DNA from: Clostridiales bacterium
GTDB taxonomy: Bacteria > Bacillota > Clostridia > TANB77 > CAG-508
NCBI GenBank assembly: GCA_004553715.1
Contig: SFKP01000022.1
Span: forward strand, 1-19,579
Length of the DNA stretch: 19,579 nt
Direction of reading: 5' to 3'
Positions 1 to 8,673 of the stretch are shown here, one piece after another (the stretch's first letter is position 1; each line of letters starts with the position of its first letter). The notes below the pieces were generated by a model. It ran no database searches. It was not told the DNA's origin and worked only from the letters and a program-made list of their open reading frames with translations. The translations under genes were made by a program, and so were the position numbers.

Positions 1-420
1 CTATTCCCCTTTGTTTTTCTTTAATATTTCTCTTGCAAATTCACGCAATTCTCCTAAATGATTGTCTAAAATATTTTTTAATATTTCCAAATCTAATTCT
101 TGGTATTCGTGTACTGCTATATTCCTAAAGCCTATCATTCCTTGCATATTTTTTGTCATTTTTTTATCTATTATATTGTTATCTTGTAAAATTGTAAAAG
201 CTCCTTTTCCGCTTTGTGGTGCTCCTAAATTTCTTACTGAAATTATATGCATAGCAATATCAATTACTGCTTGGCAAGCTCTTTGTAAGTTTAATACAAT
301 TACATCTTGTTTGTTAAAGTCTTTCAGTGTTTCTAATTTTCCATCATATACACTATTTATTCTTTTTATACAGTTTTCAATTATTGTGTATTTGTTAAAT
401 ATAACAAGTTCATTTTCCAT
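1..420 (-). CDS. hepT: HepT-like HEPN ribonuclease toxin
   Basis: All-helical HEPN-domain protein of 139 aa, the toxin half of a MntA/HepT pair. The RNase motif R-x4-H-x-Y is intact (R99, H104, Y106; RNIAVHEY). In the studied pairs HepT is an RNA-cutting toxin, and MntA silences it by transferring AMP to the tyrosine of this motif; that role is carried over here by family. I chose the ATG at 420 because a clean GGAGGT lies 7 bases upstream of it. A second in-frame ATG at 435 overlaps this ribosome binding site and is unlikely to be used. The start overlaps the end of mntA by 11 bases, so the two genes are translationally coupled. The pair is the last unit of the surface-glycan gene string and is separated from it by only a few bases. 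Confidence 0.88.
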   Translation of the reverse strand: MENELVIFNKYTIIENCIKRINSVYDGKLETLKDFNKQDVIVLNLQRACQAVIDIAMHIISVRNLGAPQSGKGAFTILQDNNIIDKKMTKNMQGMIGFRNIAVHEYQELDLEILKNILDNHLGELREFAREILKKNKGE

Positions 421-820
421 ATAATGTACCTCCATTTTTTATTTTATCTATTATAGGTTTTCTATCTTCACTAAATAATAGATAATTACTGTACATTTTT
501 AATTTGTACATTTCAAAATCATACTTGTTTTGGCAATATAATGTTTTACCAGATAGAAGTATTTCATATTTAAAATCCTCATTTATGGTATTTAAGTTTA
601 TTAAATGCACATCTATGCCTATAACATCTTCTATTTTGTTCTTTATCTCTAACATTTTTTTAGAACATAATTCTTCTTTGGTTTTTATAGCAATATCTAT
701 ATCGCTTATATCTCTTTGTTTTCCCCTTGCATAGCTCCCAAAAAGAATAATAGCTTCTATTGTTGTTATTTCTTGCATTATTGTGTTCTTAACCTTTTCT
801 ATTATCTCGCTACTTTTCAC
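410..820 (-). CDS. mntA: MntA-like nucleotidyltransferase antitoxin
   Basis: Minimal nucleotidyltransferase (MNT) of about 136 aa, the antitoxin partner of the downstream HepT. The catalytic signature GSYARGKQRDISDID (about residues 28-42) contains the Gly-Ser pair, the family Arg, and the Asp-x-Asp metal ligands (D40, D42). A further acidic position lies in IGIDVHL. Family knowledge: MntA proteins AMPylate the HEPN toxin and so neutralise it. I prefer the GTG start at 820, preceded by GGGAGGA; a TTG at 832 lies upstream but overlaps that ribosome binding site. The gene begins about 22 bases after the pglE stop, so it is probably co-transcribed with the glycan genes even though it is functionally separate. 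The toxin-antitoxin role is well supported; the actual target RNA is unknown. Confidence 0.87.
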   Translation of the reverse strand: MKSSEIIEKVKNTIMQEITTIEAIILFGSYARGKQRDISDIDIAIKTKEELCSKKMLEIKNKIEDVIGIDVHLINLNTINEDFKYEILLSGKTLYCQNKYDFEMYKLKMYSNYLLFSEDRKPIIDKIKNGGTLYGK

Positions 821-842
821 TTTTCCTCCCAAAATTTATAAA

Positions 843-1977
843 TTATATAAATAATTTTTTTATTATTTTAATTACTTTTTTCTGTTCCTCATCTGTAATT
901 TTTGTATCTGATGGAAGACATACTCCTCTTTCAAATATGTCTTGTGCAATACTTTTTTCTTTTTCTAGTGTTATAAAGTCATAGTCTTTAAAAAATGGTT
1001 GCATATGCATTGGTTTCCATATTGGCCTTGATTCTATGTTTTCATTTTCCAATGCTTCTATTATATCTATTGGCTTTATTTTTGAAGTTTTATCTAATAT
1101 TATTGCAGATAACCAATGATTTGGTTTTGAATTTGCCATATATGGCTGCATTTCTATTTCTGATATTCCCTCAAAAGATTTTTTGTATCTTTCATAAATA
1201 TTAGTTTTCTTTTCTATTCTTTTGTCTAAAACTTTTAATTGTCCTCTACCTATTCCTGCACATATATTACTCATTCTATAATTATATCCTATTTCCTTAT
1301 GTTCGTAATGTCTTGCTGGTTCTCTACTTTGTGTTGCCCAAAATCTTACTTTTTGTATTCTTTCATTATTATCAGATACAAGCATTCCTCCACCACTTGT
1401 TGTTATTATCTTATTTCCATTAAATGAGTATATTCCAAACTTTCCAAATGTACCTGTTTGTTTCTTATTAAATGTTGCACCTAAACTTTCTGCCGCATCT
1501 TCCACAAGTGGTACATTGTGCTTATTGCATATATCTCTTATTTCCTCTATTTTAGCAGGAGTTCCATATAAATGAACTACTATAACTGCTTTTGGATTAG
1601 GATATTTTTTAAAAGCCTTTTCTAATGCTCTTGGATCCATATTCCAAGTTTCTTTTTCACTATCTATAAAAACTGGTGTTGCGTTTTGGTATATTATTGG
1701 ATTTGCTGTTGCAGAAAATGTTAATGATGAACAAAATACTATATCATTATTTGTTATACCTAAAGCCTTAAAAGCCATATGAATTGCAGCAGTACCTGAA
1801 GATAAGGCTGCTGCATTTCCTATTTTTACATATTCTGCTAATTCTTCTTCAAATTTATTTACATTTTCTCCGTAATGGTGCTATCCAATTTGTATCAAAA
1901 GCTTCCTTTACATATTCTTTTTCATAACCTTCATCAGACATATGCGGTGAGGCTAAAAGTATTTTTTTATCTTTCAT
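843..1977 (-). CDS. pglE: PglE-like UDP-4-keto-sugar aminotransferase (needs +1 frameshift)
   Basis: PLP-dependent DegT/DnrJ/EryC1/StrS-family aminotransferase, about 377 aa once the frame is joined. It should transfer an amino group from glutamate to a UDP-4-keto-6-deoxy-sugar, the step after the PglF-type dehydratase encoded directly upstream. Visible features: the N-terminal SPHMSDEGYE and DTNWIAPLGENVNKFEEEL region, SSGTAAIHMA, EDAAESLG (Asp for the PLP ring), and SFNGNKIITTSGGGM, in which K189 is the expected PLP-binding lysine. The match to Campylobacter PglE as I recall it is close throughout. The start is the ATG at 1977, behind AAGGAG. Reading stops after 40 codons unless one base is skipped: codons TTA CGG at 1870-1875 must be read TTA-(C)-GGA, giving the family sequence APLGE. 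The single-base change coincides with an in-frame CGG (see findings). Otherwise all active-site elements look intact. Confidence 0.85.
1870..1872 (-). other. in-frame CGG codon at the +1 frame change in pglE
   Basis: The codon order on the coding strand is CCA TTA CGG AGA AAA TGT AAA TAA in the starting frame. Skipping the C gives TTA GGA GAA AAT GTA, which is Leu-Gly-Glu-Asn-Val and fits the PglE family sequence. No Shine-Dalgarno-like stimulator of the prfB kind is visible just upstream. It could be a programmed +1 site, a sequencing insertion or a real mutation. Confidence 0.6.
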
Positions 1978-1992
1978 TTGTTTTCTCCTTTT

Positions 1993-3948
1993 TTAGCAAA
2001 CTCCTTGTGTTTCTTTTAATTTTTTTATACCTGTTAAAGCTTGTCCTATTTTCTCTATTTCTTTTCTTGAATTTTTTATTTCTATATTTACTTCTTCTGG
2101 GTGATGGTATGTTGGAACAATTCTTAACATTGTTTCATCTAATACATTTAGTGGTATATCTTCATTTTCTATTAGTTCTCTTAAGATTTCTAACTTTTCA
2201 TGCACATCTTCATAATTTAAGTCTGATAATTCTCCTATAAAGATTTTGTTGTGTTCTGTTTTTTGTAAGCCCTCTTCTTCCATTAATAGTTCTTCATATA
2301 GTTTTTCTCCTGGTCTTAACCCTGTTATTTTTATTGGTATATCTACATTTGGTTCTAAACCGGATAATTTTATTAAGCTCACTGCTAGGTCATATATTTT
2401 TACTGGTTCGCCCATATCTAGCACAAATATTTCTCCACCTTTTGCATAACTCATTGCTTGCAATACTAATCCTACGGCTTCTGGTATTGTCATAAAGAAT
2501 CTTGTTATTTCTTTATGTGTTACTGTAACCGGTCCTCCTGTTGCTATCTGTTTTTTAAATAATGGTACTACTGAGCCATTACTTCCTAGTACATTTCCAA
2601 ATCTTACTGCTGCATATTCTGTATTACTTACTTTGTTTTTTGCTTGTATTACCATTTCGCATAAACGCTTACTTGCTCCCATTATGTTTGTTGGGTTTAC
2701 TGCCTTGTCTGTTGAAATCAGTATCATTCTTTTTGTTCCATATTTGTCTGCACAATTTGCAACATTTAATGTTCCGAACACATTATTTTTTATTGCTTCT
2801 AATGGACTTATTTGCATTAATGGCACATGTTTATGTGCAGCTGCGTGAAATACTAAATATGGCTTATAGTCTTTGAATATTTTTTCTAACCTTTTTATAT
2901 CTCTAACGCTTCCTACAACTGGTATTATCTCCATTTTTTCATCATATTTGTTTTGTCGTAATTCCATTTCTATATTGTATAAATTGTTTTCGTAAATGTC
3001 TAATATTACTAATCGTTTAGGCTCATATTTTACTATCTGTCTGCAAAGCTCCGAACCTATTGATCCTCCACCACCGGTTACTAAAATAGTTTTATTTTTT
3101 ATTAGATCACCTATGTTATCATTATTTAATGTTATAGGCTCTCTTCCTAATATATCATCTATTTCTACATCTCTTAAGTTTTGCATAATATTTTTATTGC
3201 GTATAATATCTACTGTTCCTGGCAATACTCTTATTTTTGCTCCTGTTTCTTGGCAAATACCTAATATTTCGCTTTTTTCTCTTGCTGATATATTTGCTAT
3301 TGAGAAAAATATAGTATCTACATTATATTGTTTGCATATTTCTACTATTTGATATCTATCACCTAATATTTTTTCTCCAGATATTATATATCCTATTTTA
3401 TTGGGATTATCATCTATTAATCCTACTAGTTTATATGAACCCCTTATTGCTGAAGTTTTTAGTGCTTTTATAATATCTCTTGCAGCCTCTCCTGCACCAA
3501 TTATTAACAAATTTTTTTGAGTATCTGTTTTTTCCTTGCCTGAAACTGTAGTTAAAATGAATCTAATGATTACTCTATATGCTACTATTGCTACAGCTAT
3601 TAAAATATTCGCTAATATTATTTGTTTATATCCTACCATTTTTATGTTAAATATATAACTTATTAAAAATACTATGAAACCTGCAAGTCCTGATAAAACT
3701 ATGTATTGTATGTAATCTTTTCCATTTTCATATCTTGTAATATTTTTATATATACCAAATATTCGAAATATTATTTGATATATTATAACTGTTGTAACAA
3801 TTGAGTTTGATATTAATAAATTATATTCTTGCGAAAATAGCAGTTTATTGCTTGTTAGTAAAAATGCACTAAACATATATGCTATACATATTATTAATAT
3901 ATCTGTTATAAATAATATTAAAGACCTATGCTTTCTTAAACTTTTCAT
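1993..3948 (-). CDS. pglF: PglF-like membrane UDP-GlcNAc 4,6-dehydratase
   Basis: A 651-aa polysaccharide-biosynthesis dehydratase of the PglF/CapD/FlaA1 long type. Four membrane helices lie at about 8-33, 43-67, 78-100 and 108-132. A CoA-binding-like Rossmann segment follows (LLIIGAGEAARD, about 147-158), then a second NAD(P)-binding Rossmann domain with TGGGGSIG (291-298). The active site shows STDKA (T413, D414, K415) and MGASK (M423, K427); replacement of the usual SDR tyrosine by Met is normal for this inverting/retaining dehydratase group. It should convert UDP-GlcNAc to the UDP-4-keto-6-deoxy sugar used by the adjacent PglE-like aminotransferase. The start ATG at 3948 has a GAGGGG ribosome binding site. 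It sits 17 bases after the LCP gene and 15 bases before pglE. The acetyltransferase (PglD) of this route is not in the window. Confidence 0.9.
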   Translation of the reverse strand: MKSLRKHRSLILFITDILIICIAYMFSAFLLTSNKLLFSQEYNLLISNSIVTTVIIYQIIFRIFGIYKNITRYENGKDYIQYIVLSGLAGFIVFLISYIFNIKMVGYKQIILANILIAVAIVAYRVIIRFILTTVSGKEKTDTQKNLLIIGAGEAARDIIKALKTSAIRGSYKLVGLIDDNPNKIGYIISGEKILGDRYQIVEICKQYNVDTIFFSIANISAREKSEILGICQETGAKIRVLPGTVDIIRNKNIMQNLRDVEIDDILGREPITLNNDNIGDLIKNKTILVTGGGGSIGSELCRQIVKYEPKRLVILDIYENNLYNIEMELRQNKYDEKMEIIPVVGSVRDIKRLEKIFKDYKPYLVFHAAAHKHVPLMQISPLEAIKNNVFGTLNVANCADKYGTKRMILISTDKAVNPTNIMGASKRLCEMVIQAKNKVSNTEYAAVRFGNVLGSNGSVVPLFKKQIATGGPVTVTHKEITRFFMTIPEAVGLVLQAMSYAKGGEIFVLDMGEPVKIYDLAVSLIKLSGLEPNVDIPIKITGLRPGEKLYEELLMEEEGLQKTEHNKIFIGELSDLNYEDVHEKLEILRELIENEDIPLNVLDETMLRIVPTYHHPEEVNIEIKNSRKEIEKIGQALTGIKKLKETQGVC

Positions 3949-3965
3949 TAATATCCCCTCTATAT

Positions 3966-4922
3966 TTATTTATATCCCGTTTTTTCTATTATGCTATTGC
4001 TTATTTCTTTTACTGTACTGGTTGGTTCATAATTTTCTTCTCCAAATAATGTTTCATGAAGTTCTGATACATTTTTTTCTAAATTTACTGGAGGTCCATA
4101 CCATACTCCATTTAAAGTTATTCCTTTTGTTTCATAAGGCCATCCTATACTTTCTGTTATTTTATATGAGTACATTTTTGGTATTAATGATATTATTTCT
4201 TTTTCTTCTATATTTGTATATACTTCTGGTAATAACATATCAACTAATTTGTTTAATTCTGTGATGTTTTTTGTTTTTACCTTTTCAAATGCTGTTGATA
4301 TGACTGTTCTCATTCTTTCTGTACGAACATAATCATTGTCTATTTTTCTGATTCTTCCATATGCTAATGCTTGTTCACCACTTAGTAAATATGTTCCGCC
4401 TTTTTCTAGCCCTGGTATTCGTTTTGCTTCTGCATCTGTGACTGTAATTTCTACTCCACCTATTGCATCTATAATATCTTTTGTTGCTTCAAAATTTACT
4501 GTTACAAATTCTGTTATATTTAAATCTAAATTTGTGTTTAATGTACTTAGTGAAAGTGCTGGTCCACCATACCAATAAGCATGATTTACCTTATCTAAGC
4601 TTCTTCCTGTTATTTTTAAATATGTATCTCTATATACTGATACTAACTTTATTTCCTTTTTATCGTGATTAATACTTGCAATAACTATACAGTCTGATCT
4701 ACTATCTTCATAAGTATTGTCCCTTGTGTCTATGCCAAAAATCGCTATATTTCTATATCCTGTTAATTTTTCTTCTACCTTTTCATTTATTTCTATATCC
4801 TCTTTAGATATATCCATATAGTTTATTTTGTTTAGTTTATTTTTTCCATACCAACAAACTGCGATTATCATTATTATAATAATTAATAGTATTATCAATA
4901 ATATTTTTGCCCATTTTTTCAT
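3966..4922 (-). CDS. LytR-CpsA-Psr (LCP) family glycopolymer ligase
   Basis: A 318-aa LCP protein. One N-terminal membrane helix (about 7-25) anchors it, with the catalytic domain outside the cell. Recognisable LCP segments are IAIFGIDTR, SRSDCIVIASI, VSVYRDTYLKI, DKVNHAYWYGG, FEATKDIIDAIGG and YGRIRKIDNDYVRTERMR, which carry the conserved Asp and Arg residues that bind the polyprenyl pyrophosphate head group. Family role: transfer of wall teichoic acid, capsule or other glycopolymers from the lipid carrier to peptidoglycan. The usual SxPRD appears as SVYRD, a mild change. Its place directly before the UDP-sugar genes suggests that it attaches the glycan they help to make. The ribosome binding site (AAAGGA) is rather far from the ATG, and a candidate promoter lies at 4954-4984. 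Confidence 0.9.
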   Translation of the reverse strand: MKKWAKILLIILLIIIIMIIAVCWYGKNKLNKINYMDISKEDIEINEKVEEKLTGYRNIAIFGIDTRDNTYEDSRSDCIVIASINHDKKEIKLVSVYRDTYLKITGRSLDKVNHAYWYGGPALSLSTLNTNLDLNITEFVTVNFEATKDIIDAIGGVEITVTDAEAKRIPGLEKGGTYLLSGEQALAYGRIRKIDNDYVRTERMRTVISTAFEKVKTKNITELNKLVDMLLPEVYTNIEEKEIISLIPKMYSYKITESIGWPYETKGITLNGVWYGPPVNLEKNVSELHETLFGEENYEPTSTVKEISNSIIEKTGYK

Positions 4923-4953
4923 TTGTTTTTATCGTCCTTTCATTTTTATCATT

Positions 4954-4984
4954 ATTATATACAGCATTTTAGCCCCTTTTTCAA
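4954..4984 (-). promoter_or_regulatory. candidate sigma-A promoter before the LCP gene
   Basis: On the minus strand TTGAAA (4979-4984) is followed by TATATA at 17 bases or TATAAT at 19 bases. It would let the LCP-pglF-pglE-mntA-hepT unit be expressed independently of the two upstream surface-protein genes. The match is moderate. Confidence 0.4.
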
Positions 4985-4996
4985 GTGGCTAAATGC
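4964..4996 (-). repeat. hairpin directly after the cadherin-like gene
   Basis: Inverted arms GCATTTTAGCC (4964-4974) and GGCTAAATGC (4987-4996) with one bulged base, just past the stop of the upstream gene. No U-run follows on the minus strand, so it is not a clear intrinsic terminator. It may weaken read-through, protect the mRNA 3' end, or be incidental. It overlaps the candidate -35 box of the LCP promoter. Confidence 0.5.
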
Positions 4997-4998
4997 AA

Positions 4999-6576
4999 TT
5001 ATTTTATTTCTAATTTCTTATCCTCATTTATTGGAGTTTCGTTTTGTGGCATTTGTTGTTTTGCATTCTCCTTTGTTAATATTCTTATTTTCTCCATAAG
5101 CATTTTATATTTTTTATAATCAATTACTATATATATTGAAAGTCCTATCATTGCTACTATACATACTAATAGTAAACCTATCATTATTTCTCTTGTATTG
5201 TTTTGAACAACACTTCCTATAGCACTAGGTAAGCCTTGAAACCAGTTTTTTACATTTTTATATATACCCATTATTTTTGCTTCTTTAACCGCTTCTTTTT
5301 TATTTACTTTTACAAGGTATAAAACCTCTTCTGGCTCTGCTCCTTCTATACTTCTCTTTAATATTATTTTTATTATATTTTCACCTGATACTAATTTTTC
5401 GTTCCCTATAATTTCTATTTCTACATTTGCACTATTAGCAAGCGCATCAACCCTTAAAGATTGAATATCGCTTTCTAAATCTTCTAATGTATATTCTAAA
5501 ATATCAGTATTAAATTCTTGTGATAGTGGTAATTCTACAAATTTACCATTTTCATCTACATATCCTATAATTAATGCCTGTAACCCAATTTTTATATTTT
5601 GTTTTACTATTTTTATAGTATATGTATTTACTGTTCCATCTTCTGCAGTAACAGTAATTGTTGCAATATTTTCTCCGATTTGTAATTCAGTTTCTCCAGT
5701 AATTTCTACTGTTGCTGTGCTTGTTGGTGTAGCTGTGATATGAACTTCTGATATTTCTTCTGAAACATTTAATGTATATTCTGTAATTTGTGGATCAAAT
5801 ATTGGTGTAATTGTTCCTTCTTCTATTGAAAGTGCGCTTAATGTTGCATCTGATGATTTTGGTGTTTCAGGTACTTCTGGAGTTACTACTGCTGAAGCCT
5901 CTTGTCTTGTTATATACATAGTATATGTTTTTGTAGTTCCGTCTTCTGCAGTAACTACAACTTTACAAGTGTTTCTTCCCACACTTAAAGATTTATTTCC
6001 TGTTCCGCTAACTTTTGCTTTTGAGTCTTGTGCATACGCATATACTTTTACACTTGACACACTATTGGGAACTGTAACATTATATTCTGTTATAGCTGCT
6101 TTAAATCCTGTAAAGTCATTTGGTGTTATTCCTAATGTTCTTAAATTTGCATTACTAGATTTGGTTGGCTGGGTTGGTTGAGTTGGCTGGGTTGGTGTTG
6201 GATTTGAAACAGTTATTGTACATGTTTTTGTTCCTACTACATCATTTACATCAGTATCAGTAACATCATCTGCTACTACACTTATCACTGCTGTACCTGC
6301 TGATTTAGTTGTTATTGTAATTGTTTCTCTTGAATTATCTAAAAATACACTGCTTGGACTAACTGTTGCAACAGCTGTATTAGAAGAACTAATGTTAAAT
6401 CTTCCTGCACAACTAGATGCACTTATTACTATTGTTGTTGTTGCTCCTGTTGTTAAACTTTCTGATGATTTATTTATTGAAAAACTTCCTGCTGCATTAA
6501 CTTTTGTTGGAACAATAAATATAAAAATAATTAATATCATTAATATTATTAAATTCTTTTTGTTTAATTTAGCCAT
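4999..6576 (-). CDS. membrane-anchored protein with cadherin-like beta-sandwich domains
   Basis: A 525-aa exported protein. A signal peptide covers about 1-28 (ends VNAAG). It is followed by a Big/Ig-like domain (about 30-125), a Pro-Thr-Gln linker made of repeated PTQ (126-138), two clear cadherin-like beta-sandwich repeats (about 143-227 and 241-327, each ending in TAEDGTxxTYTxxI), a third more distant copy (about 328-425), a C-terminal membrane helix (about 463-486) and a short polar cytoplasmic tail. Such domains are common in clostridial cell-surface proteins and bind carbohydrate or protein; no enzymatic motif is visible. The ATG at 6576 follows AAGGAG. It lies 36 bases after the glucosaminidase gene and before LCP, which fits a surface or wall-assembly unit. 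Exact function unknown. Confidence 0.82.
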   Translation of the reverse strand: MAKLNKKNLIILMILIIFIFIVPTKVNAAGSFSINKSSESLTTGATTTIVISASSCAGRFNISSSNTAVATVSPSSVFLDNSRETITITTKSAGTAVISVVADDVTDTDVNDVVGTKTCTITVSNPTPTQPTQPTQPTKSSNANLRTLGITPNDFTGFKAAITEYNVTVPNSVSSVKVYAYAQDSKAKVSGTGNKSLSVGRNTCKVVVTAEDGTTKTYTMYITRQEASAVVTPEVPETPKSSDATLSALSIEEGTITPIFDPQITEYTLNVSEEISEVHITATPTSTATVEITGETELQIGENIATITVTAEDGTVNTYTIKIVKQNIKIGLQALIIGYVDENGKFVELPLSQEFNTDILEYTLEDLESDIQSLRVDALANSANVEIEIIGNEKLVSGENIIKIILKRSIEGAEPEEVLYLVKVNKKEAVKEAKIMGIYKNVKNWFQGLPSAIGSVVQNNTREIMIGLLLVCIVAMIGLSIYIVIDYKKYKMLMEKIRILTKENAKQQMPQNETPINEDKKLEIK

Positions 6577-6612
6577 TTCACATTCTCCTTAATTAATATC
6601 TTTTGTAATCAA

Positions 6613-8493
6613 TTATAAATTTATTGATGAAATACTCATTATATGGTTTTTAATTATCATATAATCCTTTGACTTTATTTCACCATCTCTATTTACATCG
6701 GCTGCCATTTTTTCTATTTCAGTAAACTCTGTTATTCTCATTATATAATTTTTTATTAGCATATAGTCTTTTGATTTAACTACTCCGTCACCATTTACAT
6801 CTCCTAGCATTACTACTGTATATTCTGTTTCATCTATAACTATTTTTGCTCCTGTACCTAGCACTTCTGAAGTAGTTGTTGCTCCTTCAATTTGTTCTAG
6901 TTTTGTTCCTGGCACAACGATTACATTATTTCCTTCTATTTTATATACCTCTCCTGTAGGTGCTTGTTGTTCTATTGCTCTTAAGAAACCTGAAGAAATA
7001 TAGCCTTCTGTTCCATCATCAAGTTTTACTCTATACCAGAACATATTGTCTACAGCATATGTCATCTTGTCTATAACAGTAAGTAGTACTTCGGCATCCA
7101 ATATTCTTTTTACTTCTGCATCTACTCCTGGTCCATTTCTTAAAACTGCTGTTTCTGAAGTATAATAAGCTTCGTCAGTTGTTATAACATCTGGTACTGC
7201 AAGTAAGTAGTTTCTTGCTACATATCCCATAATAGCTTGATTATCTTTAAAATATATTACTTTATCCCAATAATAACCGTTTTGTATGCTTTTTGCTGTT
7301 TCAATTCTAAGAAGTACTGTTCCTAATGGGACTTCAGCAAGTATACTATACCAAGTTGCTTTTCCACTTCTCATATTTGCATAACTATTAACATTTGTAA
7401 GAACCACATTTTCTGTTACTAAATTATATTCTGTAGTTGGTCTTGCAGAGATTGTTTCTGGCATATTTTCATATACTGGAATTATAAAATTAAAGTTTTG
7501 CTCTAAAACTCCTATATTGTTATATGCTTTATATACATTTAGCCCCTCTGAAATATGTGCTGATATGTTTTGCATATATTGATGTGAACCAATGTTAGGT
7601 GGTGTTAAATCGAATTTTTCAAAATATAAGGTATCTTGTTCTTTACTAATATAACCAGATGCAATAAAGCTTGCTCCACCTTTTATTGATGCTTCTGGAG
7701 ATGTCCATCTATTACTTCTTGCATATGTTAATCCGTTTGTAATAATTGTTGTATCTCCATTTCCTGATGCCCCTATATTAAAGTAGTTATAATATCCTGT
7801 AAAATTATTATCACCGTTTGAATATGTACCACTAATTAATGCACTTTTTCCAGATCCTTGTTCTTGTACCAGTCTTGATGCTAAATGATATGGACTAACA
7901 TTGCTTTCAATAGCTGCTTCCATAATTATTTGTGCATAAGATTTTTGTATTGTTAATGTATTTCCTTCTGTATTTATGTAGTCTATAGATGCCCTATCCA
8001 TAAAAGTACCTTTAAGTATTGCATTTACACCTTCTATATTATGACTTTCTGAACTATATGATAATGCTTCAAAAGAAAATATGTTTTTACTATTTAACCA
8101 GTTTCTTGGGTCTAAATAATATGATACTGCTTGTTGTGATGCACCATACCAACCACTACTGCTGTCATATGGTGTAGTACCACATACTGGGCATAACCAT
8201 TCTGGTGAAGTATTTTGGGTTAAACTTCTCGCATGATTTGCAAATGTTTCTGCATAAAGCACATCATTCCATTCTAACCCCCTATTTTCTATTGTAAAGT
8301 TCCAATTAGGATGTGCTGTTTGTAATTCTTTAATAAGTGCTAACATTCCTTTATATTTATTTCCTTCTAAAATACTTAAATCTGTTGTTCTATAATCTAC
8401 TGCTTGTACCTTATTATTCAAAAATATTGACATTAGAATATAAACCGCAAATACCGCTAATATCATAGTAATTAGCCTTTTATGTGCTTTCAT
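6613..8493 (-). CDS. secreted N-acetylglucosaminidase with SH3 and dockerin domains
   Basis: A 626-aa exported autolysin-type enzyme. The N-terminal hydrophobic segment (6-24) is a signal peptide or anchor. A conserved N-terminal region (about 48-180; HPNWNFTIENRGLEW) precedes the glucosaminidase core (about 183-300; RLVQEQGSGKSAL with E211 as likely acid catalyst, YYNYFNIGA). Two bacterial SH3-like domains follow (about 356-432 and 440-506), then a C-terminal dockerin type I module (about 562-626) with two calcium-binding repeats, DVNGDGVVKSKDYM and DVNRDGEIKSKDYM. It should cut the glycan strand of peptidoglycan, with SH3 domains holding it to the wall. The dockerin implies docking to a cohesin partner that is not in the window. 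The start ATG at 8493 follows a strong AGGAGG. First gene of the surface block, with its own promoter. Confidence 0.88.
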   Translation of the reverse strand: MKAHKRLITMILAVFAVYILMSIFLNNKVQAVDYRTTDLSILEGNKYKGMLALIKELQTAHPNWNFTIENRGLEWNDVLYAETFANHARSLTQNTSPEWLCPVCGTTPYDSSSGWYGASQQAVSYYLDPRNWLNSKNIFSFEALSYSSESHNIEGVNAILKGTFMDRASIDYINTEGNTLTIQKSYAQIIMEAAIESNVSPYHLASRLVQEQGSGKSALISGTYSNGDNNFTGYYNYFNIGASGNGDTTIITNGLTYARSNRWTSPEASIKGGASFIASGYISKEQDTLYFEKFDLTPPNIGSHQYMQNISAHISEGLNVYKAYNNIGVLEQNFNFIIPVYENMPETISARPTTEYNLVTENVVLTNVNSYANMRSGKATWYSILAEVPLGTVLLRIETAKSIQNGYYWDKVIYFKDNQAIMGYVARNYLLAVPDVITTDEAYYTSETAVLRNGPGVDAEVKRILDAEVLLTVIDKMTYAVDNMFWYRVKLDDGTEGYISSGFLRAIEQQAPTGEVYKIEGNNVIVVPGTKLEQIEGATTTSEVLGTGAKIVIDETEYTVVMLGDVNGDGVVKSKDYMLIKNYIMRITEFTEIEKMAADVNRDGEIKSKDYMIIKNHIMSISSINL

Positions 8494-8532
8494 TTTTCCT
8501 CCTATAAATGATATATCTTCTTAGATATTTAT

Positions 8533-8561
8533 AGTATATAACATCCACATTTTCTAGTCAA
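8533..8561 (-). promoter_or_regulatory. sigma-A promoter of the surface-protein block
   Basis: On the minus strand TTGACT (plus 8556-8561), a 17-base spacer and TATACT (plus 8533-8538). This near-consensus arrangement lies about 40 bases before the glucosaminidase start and is the best promoter candidate for the 8493-to-1 gene string. Confidence 0.75.
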
Positions 8562-8673
8562 GAAAAATGCTGTTTTTTTTTGTGGCAATTTGTAGTAATT
8601 TAAGAACTTTTTTACATTATTTTCATATAATATAATGTAGGCAACCTACAAATATTGTAAAGGATTGATTAAT

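Noticed and set aside
435..435. ATG at 435 as hepT start
   Set aside because: It overlaps the GGAGGT ribosome binding site that serves the ATG at 420.
1860..1890. prfB-type frameshift with an internal Shine-Dalgarno stimulator in pglE or the PBP gene
   Set aside because: No AGGGGG-like sequence lies at the right distance upstream of either CGG site.
4964..4996. Intrinsic terminator between the cadherin-like gene and LCP
   Set aside because: The stem is good but no U run follows on the minus strand; kept as a hairpin only.
6165..6205. Short tandem repeat as a CRISPR or VNTR locus
   Set aside because: It only encodes the Pro-Thr-Gln linker of the surface protein; too short and without spacers.
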